The position numbers and the translations under genes are program-made. 8,929 bases of DNA from Chryseobacterium gleum (GTDB taxonomy: Bacteria > Bacteroidota > Bacteroidia > Flavobacteriales_D > Sanyastnellaceae), in NCBI GenBank assembly GCA_943330925.2, contig CALQJP020000075.1:1-8929 (forward strand), in the 5' to 3' direction. The notes under the pieces are model-generated. The model did not search any database, was not told where the DNA came from, and saw only the letters and a program-made list of their open reading frames with translations. Shown here one piece after another: positions 1-6,072 of the stretch (position 1 is the first letter of the stretch; every line of letters starts with the position of its first letter).

Positions 1-1181
1 AGGCTCTCTTCACGAATGTAAATGCCGGGTTCCACTGTAAACACATTGCCTGCAGCTATTGGAATTGTCCAATCGCCCACATCGTGTACATCTAATCCAA
101 GGAAGTGTGATGTACCGTGCATGAAATACTTTTTATACGTCGGCCATTCCGGGTTTTGATTCTTCACGTCATCCATGGTGATGAGCTTCAGGTCGACCAA
201 TTCCTTCGTCATCAACTCTCCTACTTGCTTATGGTATTCGTGCATGAGAACACCCGGCTTCAACAAAGCCTTCGCTCCCTTCATCACATTCAAAACAGAA
301 TTGTAGACGTCCTTCTGACGTGGTGAAAACCTTCCGTTCACGGGAATGCAACGCGTCATATCTGCATTGTAGTTGCCGTATTCAGCACCCACATCCATGA
401 GCAACAAATCACCGTCTTTGCAAGGTTTGTCGTTGTCAATGTAGTGCAGCACACAGGCGCTAAATCCGCTGGCAATGATGGGCGTGTAGGCAAACCCACG
501 TGAGCCTTTACTCAAAAACTCGTGCATGTATTCGGCTTCGAGTTCATACTCCATCACGCCGGGCTTCACCATTTTCATGACGCGCTCGAAACCTCCGCGG
601 GTAATGTCGATTGCGCGCTGCAGCTGATTTATTTCCTCCTGTTCTTTGACAGCACGCAAGCGATGCATGATGGGCGCACTGCGTTCTATTCGATAATGCG
701 GATAGTGTTCGCGCACCCACTTGGAAAAACGCGCTTCACGTGTTTCCACTTCCACCACAGCACGGGTGTGCTCGTTGTTGTTGAGGTATATGCACGATGC
801 TTCAGCAAGTATTGCTTTGAACACACGTTCAAATTCACTCAACCAATACACCGTCTTCACGCCGGTTTGCGCACGGGCCTGCTCCTTCGAAAGCTTTGCT
901 CCTTCCCAAATAGCTATGGTCTCGCTTGTCTCTTTTAAGAACAATACTTCACGGTGGTGAGCGTGAAAGGAATCCGGAAACAGGAGCAACATGCTTTCTT
1001 CCTGGTCAACGCCGCTCAAGTGAAAAATATCGGTTGCTTGCTTGAATGCAAAATGTCCGTCGGCACTGGTCGGATAGGTATCGTTGCTGCAGAAAACGGC
1101 AACGCCACCCTTTTGCATGTGCGATGCGAATCGTTTGCGAGCGCCGATGTATAAATCGGCCGAGAGCTGTTGGTAGCGCAT
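1..1181 (-). CDS. pepP: Xaa-Pro aminopeptidase (aminopeptidase P), 3' end outside window
   Basis: This M24 'pita-bread' metallopeptidase removes the N-terminal residue from peptides whose second residue is proline, and probably acts in the cytoplasm. I translated it by hand: 393 codons are open from the ATG at 1179-1181 to the window edge, so roughly the last 40-70 residues are missing. The N-terminal AMP_N domain covers about residues 1-165 and the catalytic domain starts at about 170. Four of the five expected dinuclear-metal ligands are visible: D263 and D274 (in MDVGAEYGNYNADMTR, spaced 11 apart as in E. coli PepP), H359 (in SHFLGLDVHD) and E384 (in VEPGIYI). H246 and H355 match the supporting catalytic histidines. 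The fifth ligand, a C-terminal Glu, lies beyond the edge. The gene starts 3 bases after the upstream neuB-like stop, so the two are almost certainly co-transcribed. There is no signal peptide. The family assignment is very secure. Confidence 0.95.
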   Translation of the reverse strand, partial: MRYQQLSADLYIGARKRFASHMQKGGVAVFCSNDTYPTSADGHFAFKQATDIFHLSGVDQEESMLLLFPDSFHAHHREVLFLKETSETIAIWEGAKLSKEQARAQTGVKTVYWLSEFERVFKAILAEASCIYLNNNEHTRAVVEVETREARFSKWVREHYPHYRIERSAPIMHRLRAVKEQEEINQLQRAIDITRGGFERVMKMVKPGVMEYELEAEYMHEFLSKGSRGFAYTPIIASGFSACVLHYIDNDKPCKDGDLLLMDVGAEYGNYNADMTRCIPVNGRFSPRQKDVYNSVLNVMKGAKALLKPGVLMHEYHKQVGELMTKELVDLKLITMDDVKNQNPEWPTYKKYFMHGTSHFLGLDVHDVGDWTIPIAAGNVFTVEPGIYIREES

Positions 1182-1184
1182 GGA

Positions 1185-2240
1185 TTAGTCGTTAAGTAAA
1201 AACCATTTCATCACTTCATCTTCACCAATATCGCGCGAGGCCTTCTTGCCAACCACTGAGTGAATATCCTTAGGAGAAATACCGCTTGCAGGGCGCTTCC
1301 ACGTAAGGTCACTCATTTCAATAGTCTGACCGGCGGGTATGTTTTTCGCTGCCACCAAGCTTCTGCGTGCGTTGGCACGGGCAGGAGCTTCGCTTTCGAG
1401 CGCCTTCATTTCAAAAGTGCCCAGCAATTCGAACGTGCGGTACATGCGCTTTTGGAAGTGCTTGAGGTCTTCCTTGTCCATGGCATGGTAGTGGTCGTTT
1501 CCGGGAAGCGTCTTATCGTGCGTGAAGTGTTTTTCCAACACAGCAGCTCCGAGCAAGGTTGCAACCTCGAGGGTGTGCATGTCTTTCGGCAACGTATGAT
1601 CGCTATAGCCTGGCACCACATCGGGGAACAAACGAATCATGTCTTTGATCATGCCCAGGTTTGCGTTCTCATCCATCGTTGGGTAGTTGAGTACACAGTG
1701 CATCAAACACAATTTGTTGCCGTGCTTCTCGATGGTTTCTACAGCCTGCATCACCTCCCATTTGTAGGCTGCGCCGGTTGATAGAATGATAGGCTTGCCA
1801 AATGAACATTGGTATTCGATGAATGGCAAGTTGGTCAAATCGCTGCTGCTGATTTTGAAAACTGACATCAGATCGTTGAGGAATGTGGCGCTCTCTACAT
1901 CGAAAGGAGTGCTCATGAATTCAATGCCCGCTGTTTCGCAATGACGCGCAAGTTCTTCGTACTCCTTCTTCCAGAACTTATCGTATTTCTTGAAGAGCTC
2001 AAATTGTGAGCGTGTGGGTTCTTTGGTAATATCCCAGTAGTATGGTGAGTCCTTCGAGGCAATCGTTTCAGCCTTGTAGGTTTGGAATTTGATGGCCTGA
2101 GCGCCGCCCTCGGCAGCTTCATCGATGAGTCGTTTGGCGAGCTCCATCGAGCCCTCGTGATTCACACCGGCCTCAGCAATTACGTAAGGGTTTTGTAATA
2201 CGCGAGGATTGTAGTTGTTTAGAAAGGATACTAGTTTCAT
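1185..2240 (-). CDS. NeuB-family sialic acid / nonulosonate synthase-like protein
   Basis: This 351-residue protein has the two-part architecture of N-acetylneuraminate synthases: an aldolase-type TIM barrel (about 15-275) and a C-terminal SAF (antifreeze-like) domain (about 290-349). The family condenses phosphoenolpyruvate with an N-acyl-hexosamine such as ManNAc to give a nine-carbon acidic sugar, in the cytoplasm. Visible family motifs are AEAGVNHEG (E23), KFQTYK (K51), STPFD (110-114), KISSSD (K129), GYSDHT (S213, H215), EKHFT (H238) and the SAF motif WKRPASG (R316). H215 and H238 fall where the metal-binding histidines of Neisseria NeuB lie. The loop after EKHFT reads PGNDHYHAMD rather than the more usual GPDH-type sequence, so the exact substrate (Neu5Ac, legionaminic-like or other) is uncertain. 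No CMP-sugar synthetase, epimerase or glycosyltransferase is in the window. It lies 58 bases after the LRR gene and 3 bases before pepP. The ATG start leaves a short N-terminal lead-in before the barrel. Confidence 0.9.
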   Translation of the reverse strand: MKLVSFLNNYNPRVLQNPYVIAEAGVNHEGSMELAKRLIDEAAEGGAQAIKFQTYKAETIASKDSPYYWDITKEPTRSQFELFKKYDKFWKKEYEELARHCETAGIEFMSTPFDVESATFLNDLMSVFKISSSDLTNLPFIEYQCSFGKPIILSTGAAYKWEVMQAVETIEKHGNKLCLMHCVLNYPTMDENANLGMIKDMIRLFPDVVPGYSDHTLPKDMHTLEVATLLGAAVLEKHFTHDKTLPGNDHYHAMDKEDLKHFQKRMYRTFELLGTFEMKALESEAPARANARRSLVAAKNIPAGQTIEMSDLTWKRPASGISPKDIHSVVGKKASRDIGEDEVMKWFLLND

Positions 2241-2298
2241 GCGACTAAATTACAGCATTCTGCCAATCGACGGATTGCCGGGAAAGACCGGAAAACGA

Positions 2299-2916
2299 TT
2301 ACTGTTCGCCGTCCATGCACGCGCACGGTGGCGACATAATGATTTTGCACTTTGGCAAGCCGCTTTTCAGCCGTTGCTGCGTGTCGCGGCTCATGGCGTT
2401 GTTGAGCACGTCGAGCACCTTGAGCTGTTGCATTTCCGTAAGGCTTTCCGCATAGTACGTCACCGGATTATCCCAAATGGAAAGCGTTTGCAGTTCAGTG
2501 AGCTGTTCAATTTCTTCCGGAATTACTTCGATGAAATTGTCGGCCAAATCGAGCGTCTTCAAAAATTTCAATCGGAGTAAACTTGGAGGAATGGTGTCGA
2601 GTTCGTTGTGCTGGCATTGCAATCGTTGCAGATTGGGAAGCTCCTTAAAACGATCGGGTAACTCAGAGAGTCTGCATTTATTCAAGCGCAACTCTTGCAA
2701 ATTGGCAAGTCCAAAAATCTCCTCCGGAAAAGTGGATAGCTTTTGCTTGGACAAGTCGAGGCGCAGCACGGCAGTCGGGTTCTCCAGTGCCTTCGAAAGG
2801 TTGGTGTACACGTATGCAGTATCCAGCTCATTTGCAGAAAGCACTTGAGCCCGTGCCATCGAAAGGCCCGCCACCGCCACGAAAAAAAGCGCTATTAATG
2901 CTGTTCTTTTAACCAT
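2299..2916 (-). CDS. Small exported leucine-rich-repeat protein
   Basis: This 205-residue protein begins with a basic and hydrophobic segment (VKRTALIALFFVAVAGLSM) and an ARA-Q type cleavage site near residue 23, so it is probably exported to the periplasm or cell surface. Residues 48-171 hold about five to six leucine-rich repeats of 23 residues each. The first four follow LxxLxLxxNxLxxLPxxxxxL (for example LRLDLSKQKLSTFPEEIFGL and LKTLDLADNFIEVIPEEIEQL) and the last two are degenerate. The C-terminus has a short Cys-containing cap (C190, C198, C200; a CAC motif). LRRs are protein-interaction scaffolds, and no enzymatic motif is present. I do not recognise a named gene. Its ATG (2914-2916) lies inside the end of ribF, overlapping it by 22 bases in another frame, which suggests co-transcription and translational coupling. 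No lipobox or T9SS sorting domain is visible. Confidence 0.9.
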   Translation of the reverse strand: MVKRTALIALFFVAVAGLSMARAQVLSANELDTAYVYTNLSKALENPTAVLRLDLSKQKLSTFPEEIFGLANLQELRLNKCRLSELPDRFKELPNLQRLQCQHNELDTIPPSLLRLKFLKTLDLADNFIEVIPEEIEQLTELQTLSIWDNPVTYYAESLTEMQQLKVLDVLNNAMSRDTQQRLKSGLPKCKIIMSPPCACMDGEQ

Positions 2917-3833
2917 TCCTTAGCTTGTCTACAATCGTTTTCAATTGCCATTCGCAATGCATCTATCGACTCAAACTTTTGCTCTTCACGAAGTCTTTGC
3001 ATGATTTCAACCGTGATGGTTTCGTCGTAGAGCATTCCGTCGAAATCGAAGATATGGGTTTCGATGTGAATTTCAGTATCACGACCAACGGTAGGTCGCA
3101 TGCCGATATTGGTTACGCCGTCGAAATTTCCGAAGGGCGTGTGCACGCGCGACACATAGACACCATTGGCCGGAATGAGTTTGTGCTCAAAGGCGAGTCG
3201 CAGGTTGGCGGTGGGAAAGCCCAGTGTTCGGCCCAACTGACGGTTTTTGAAAACCCGTCCGATAAGGCTATACGGCCTGCCCAAAAACGTTGCTGCCTCT
3301 GCCGCATCGCCGTGTTCCAACGCCATTCGAATTTTCGTTGAGCTTATTTCAATCGTGTCAATTTCCAACGCAGGAATTTCCACTACCCGAAATCCAAAAA
3401 CATCCGACAATTCAACCAGCGTTTTGAAATCGCCTTCCCGATTGCGACCAAACCGATGATCATGGCCCACCACAACGGTATGTGCGTTTATGCCCTTCAC
3501 CAAAAAGTCGCGCACATATTCGAAGGCGCTCAACCTGGAAAGTTCCGCTGAAAAAGGATACACCACCAAGTGATCCAAGCCTGCCTTTTCCAATTCCTGT
3601 ATTTTCTCTTCCGGAGAGGAGAGCAACGAAATTCGATGATCGTCGGGATACAGCACCATGCGCGGATGCGGATAGAACGTAAGAAGCACAGAGTCTCCGT
3701 TTACCCGATTGGCAATTTCTCTAATTTGTTGGAGCAATGCCTTGTGACCGCAATGCACACCGTCGAATGTACCAATGGTGACAACCGCATTACGAAAAGG
3801 GGGCAACGAAGAAAAGTCGTAGTGTACCTGCAC
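2895..3833 (-). CDS. ribF: Bifunctional riboflavin kinase / FAD synthetase
   Basis: RibF phosphorylates riboflavin to FMN and then adenylylates FMN to FAD, in the cytoplasm. With the GTG start at 3831-3833 the protein has 312 residues, the usual length. The N-terminal FAD synthetase domain (about 1-180) carries the nucleotidyltransferase motif GTFDGVHCGH (HxGH at 27-30), VGHDHRFGRNREG (122-134) and ISSTKIR (about 163-169). The C-terminal riboflavin kinase domain (about 185-312) has GRTLGFPTAN (201-210) and the ETHIFDFDG region holding the probable catalytic Glu258. The reading frame stays open upstream to a TTG at 3870-3872, which would add 13 residues. I prefer GTG because homologs normally begin a few residues before the 'NAVVTIGTFDGVH' block, and because the longer version would start inside the terminator and promoter region. 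It is the likely first gene of a unit with the LRR, neuB-like and pepP genes. Confidence 0.95.
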   Translation of the reverse strand: MQVHYDFSSLPPFRNAVVTIGTFDGVHCGHKALLQQIREIANRVNGDSVLLTFYPHPRMVLYPDDHRISLLSSPEEKIQELEKAGLDHLVVYPFSAELSRLSAFEYVRDFLVKGINAHTVVVGHDHRFGRNREGDFKTLVELSDVFGFRVVEIPALEIDTIEISSTKIRMALEHGDAAEAATFLGRPYSLIGRVFKNRQLGRTLGFPTANLRLAFEHKLIPANGVYVSRVHTPFGNFDGVTNIGMRPTVGRDTEIHIETHIFDFDGMLYDETITVEIMQRLREEQKFESIDALRMAIENDCRQAKEWLKEQH

Positions 3834-3838
3834 GGATG

Positions 3839-3873
3839 CAAAAGTAGTTGAAGCATCTGTCGCAGAAAACAAA
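3839..3873 (-). promoter_or_regulatory. Probable ribF promoter, Bacteroidota type
   Basis: On the minus strand, TACTTTTG (3839-3846) matches the Bacteroidota -7 consensus TAnnTTTG exactly. A TTTG (3870-3873) sits 23 bases upstream as a -33 element, at the long end of the usual spacing. Only five bases separate the -7 element from the preferred GTG start of ribF, so transcription would begin at or very near the start codon. The -33 element overlaps the U-tract of the preceding terminator. This is inferred from consensus only. Confidence 0.6.
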
Positions 3874-3898
3874 AAGGCCCCCGATCGGGAGCCTTTTT
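3871..3898 (-). terminator. Rho-independent terminator of the 3918-5933 gene
   Basis: A near-perfect inverted repeat is centred at 3884/3885 with a GATC loop. Its stem is GGC(U/C)CCC with flanking A and U tracts, and the one mismatch in DNA (3879/3890) becomes a G-U wobble in the minus-strand RNA. It starts 19 bases after the stop codon of the T9SS gene and ends in a run of five U, then G and four more U. The A-rich upstream arm means it could also terminate plus-strand transcription. Confidence 0.92.
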
Positions 3899-3917
3899 GA
3901 ATAGTATAACACTGAAA

Positions 3918-5933
3918 TTAGTGGGTCACATTGAATTGGCGGCTGAACATTTTCTCGCCGTCAACTACCATGTTGAAGATGTAGTTTCCAGCAGGATATG
4001 CGCTCACATTCAGATTAAACGAGTTTGCGCCCTGGTTGTAGAAACCGATGTTTTCAGTCGCAACCAATTTGCCTTGAATGTCGCGTACTTCATATGCAAT
4101 GTATGAAGCGGCTTTCAAATCGAACTGTACCTGTGCATTGGTAGATGCCGGGTTTGGGCTAATCGCGAACCCGTTGATGAACTGCGCTTCTTCTTCAACG
4201 CTTACAAACTCATTCATCACAAGACGAATGGCAGGTGTTGCGTCGGTAAGGAAGCCAACGCCGAAGAACCACAAGAATTCACCTGCAGTAGTTGTTTCAG
4301 CCCAGTAGCCTGTGCTAAAGTCTGAATCGATTTCATCGATAGCCTTCACTGCCAATTCCTGCTCTGTAGCAAATTCCGTTTGAATACCCGCGAAATAGGA
4401 AACTCCTTCAGCCAATTCAACCGGGTCGTCGAAAGTCAAGTAAATAGGGAATTGCTGTGAAGCACCGGTTGGTACGTAGAACGGCAACACCTCGTATTCA
4501 CTGAAAGCCACATACTCTGCGTCGCTGAGGTTGTAGTCAGTATTACGTGCGAGCAGCAAAATGTTGAACGGGCAATAGTCGTCGGTCGAGTTGTCGAAAC
4601 GGATACTCAAACCATGAGCGGTTGAGCCCGGATTGAAGCACGTGAGATAGCTACCATAACCGGTTGGGTTGAATGGATCGGCTGAGGTGCCAGTGCCCGA
4701 ATAGGGTGTCATCTCGGTGTTGAGAAGCGCTGGGTCGTCATGACCATACTCGCCTGCAACTACCAGGAATTTCTTGGATAGCGTATTGTCGGTCGGCGAT
4801 TCATCTACACCGGCAATTGCCATGGATGTGCGCACGTAGTATTCTCCAACTTCGGTTGGCGCCCAGTTGGTAGCCAAGAACAAAGTGTCAATTGGATCAC
4901 CGGGTGTTGGGCTCTCCGCATTTGAAAACACGATAACTTCCTGTGTAACCGTAGCGAGCACAGTTGTTTGCGAAGCATCCAACACCTCAGCTGTAATTGT
5001 AGCTGATTGGGTGATGGTTCCGATGTTTTCATAGATGGTTCCGATAACCAAACCGCCTGCAGCAGCGCCAATAGCTTGCTCCAGCGCCATGCAACGGTAT
5101 TCATAGTCATTGAAAATGTCACCGTTGGTTACCTGCAATACACGAATGTCGTTTTGTACCGGATTTTCGTATGCACGGATGTCATCAATTCCCCAGAAGT
5201 AGTGCGAATGAGTTGAGTTGCCGTTTGGCTGCCATCCAAAGCGGATGATTACAAAGCTCTGACCCGCAGCTGCAGCAGAAATATCAACAGCAGAAACCAA
5301 TGGGTTTGCAGAGCCGTCGTTGGCGCCACCTGTAAACTCAGGAGCAGCATCGTACACTACCCATGATGCACCGCCATCGTTACTCACCTCGAGCACGAAT
5401 GGTTTTTCATCGGCACAGCAATAGCGAAACGCCTGCTGGAACTCGAGAATTACGCTTGGGCAAGCGCTGAAATCGATTGGAGATGAAACGAGGTATCCGC
5501 TCACTTCTTCAGCAGGGTTTGTCGCGGAGATTTCTCCACCCTGATACAAGTCGGCGTCAAAAATTACCCACCCGTTAGCGGCAGTAGTTGATGCCAGGGG
5601 AGCTGCAGAAGAAGAATAAAATCCGGCCGGGCTGTTAGCATCGGCCATCATCCAGATGCTGTTTCCACCGGTATCTTCAAACGTCCAGGCACCGTTGGTG
5701 CCCTGTCCGCCAAAACCGTTGCTAAAATCTTCTGTGAACACGTCGCGGTCGGCGCTTACCTGATTAGATGAGAGCACAACAGAACCTTCAAACAGTGAGC
5801 GCTCAACCTCTTCGGTTGTTGCTGCGCGTGGCTTTTCTGCCGGGAGTGGTTTCGCCGGGCTTATGGATTTATGCTGGGCAAGGCCTATTGTTGAGGCCAT
5901 CAGCATCATCGACAACGTAAAAATTTGTTTCAT
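3918..5933 (-). CDS. Secreted T9SS cargo protein with choice-of-anchor-J-like domain
   Basis: This 671-residue protein is predicted to be exported by Sec and then carried across the outer membrane by the type IX system. A signal peptide covers about 1-20 (MKQIFTLSMMLMASTIGLAQ), followed by a low-complexity linker. Residues about 64-256 form a MAM/choice-of-anchor-J-like beta domain, opening with DFSNGF and closing with GIDDIRAYE. Residues about 294-392 look like a CARDB/Ig-like beta module (GTIYENIGT onward), and about 400-575 is a further beta-rich region that I do not recognise. Residues about 588-671 form a type A T9SS sorting domain (ISPNPAS at 591-597, DIQGKLV, YPAGNYIF). Six cysteines occur after the signal peptide, including the pair C172-C173. 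No catalytic motif is seen, so adhesion or a surface-matrix role is only a guess. It has its own promoter candidate and terminator, so it is probably monocistronic. It is a paralog of the adjacent 6073-7920 gene. Confidence 0.92.
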   Translation of the reverse strand: MKQIFTLSMMLMASTIGLAQHKSISPAKPLPAEKPRAATTEEVERSLFEGSVVLSSNQVSADRDVFTEDFSNGFGGQGTNGAWTFEDTGGNSIWMMADANSPAGFYSSSAAPLASTTAANGWVIFDADLYQGGEISATNPAEEVSGYLVSSPIDFSACPSVILEFQQAFRYCCADEKPFVLEVSNDGGASWVVYDAAPEFTGGANDGSANPLVSAVDISAAAAGQSFVIIRFGWQPNGNSTHSHYFWGIDDIRAYENPVQNDIRVLQVTNGDIFNDYEYRCMALEQAIGAAAGGLVIGTIYENIGTITQSATITAEVLDASQTTVLATVTQEVIVFSNAESPTPGDPIDTLFLATNWAPTEVGEYYVRTSMAIAGVDESPTDNTLSKKFLVVAGEYGHDDPALLNTEMTPYSGTGTSADPFNPTGYGSYLTCFNPGSTAHGLSIRFDNSTDDYCPFNILLLARNTDYNLSDAEYVAFSEYEVLPFYVPTGASQQFPIYLTFDDPVELAEGVSYFAGIQTEFATEQELAVKAIDEIDSDFSTGYWAETTTAGEFLWFFGVGFLTDATPAIRLVMNEFVSVEEEAQFINGFAISPNPASTNAQVQFDLKAASYIAYEVRDIQGKLVATENIGFYNQGANSFNLNVSAYPAGNYIFNMVVDGEKMFSRQFNVTH

Positions 5934-5955
5934 GAATTATTGGATTTTACAGGGG

Positions 5956-5989
5956 TGAAATTAAGACATTCTACCTATCCACATACAAC
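5956..5989 (-). promoter_or_regulatory. Candidate promoter for the 3918-5933 gene
   Basis: On the minus strand, TAATTTCA (5956-5963) is a near match to TAnnTTTG (TTCA in place of TTTG). GTTG (5986-5989) lies 22 bases upstream as a possible -33 element. The 5' leader would be about 15-20 bases. The same GTTGTAT word occurs at the -33 position of the neighbouring paralog. No Shine-Dalgarno sequence precedes the ATG, as is usual in this phylum. The -7 match is imperfect, so this is tentative. Confidence 0.4.
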
Positions 5990-6021
5990 CTCGCACTCAT
6001 GTTCCCTCATTCGATGGCCAA

Positions 6022-6050
6022 CAAAAAAGCCGCCCCAATTGGAGCGGCTT
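6022..6050 (-). terminator. Rho-independent terminator of the 6073-7920 gene
   Basis: The inverted repeat AAGCCGC(C/U)CC - GG(A)GCGGCTT is centred at 6038/6039. It forms a GC-rich stem of about 10-12 pairs in the minus-strand RNA, with one G-U wobble, followed by a run of six U. It begins 22 bases after the stop codon of the upstream T9SS gene. The arrangement mirrors the terminator after the neighbouring paralog. Confidence 0.92.
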
Positions 6051-6072
6051 CTTTTCGGTATTAAAACCAAGC

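Noticed and set aside
522..938. 138-codon plus-strand open frame and nearby shorter ones at 117-1154
   Set aside because: The minus strand here encodes aminopeptidase P continuously with its metal ligands, and the plus-strand translations are His/Phe/Arg-rich nonsense.
1260..1781. 173-codon open frame on the plus strand antisense to the neuB-like gene
   Set aside because: It lies wholly inside a well-supported minus-strand gene, has no recognisable domain, and its composition is that of a reverse-complement shadow.
2245..2252. TAATTTAG just upstream of the neuB-like start as a -7 promoter element
   Set aside because: The match to TAnnTTTG is imperfect, there is no -33 TTG at acceptable spacing, and it lies too close to the ATG.
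2264..2291. Two small hairpins (CAATC-GACG-GATTG and CCGG-GAAAGA-CCGG) between the LRR and neuB-like genes
   Set aside because: The stems are only 4-5 base pairs and no U-tract follows, so they are not credible terminators or a riboswitch.
3834..3872. Longer ribF starting at the TTG at 3870-3872
   Set aside because: The extra 13 residues precede the usual start of the family, and the TTG overlaps the terminator tail and -33 promoter element.
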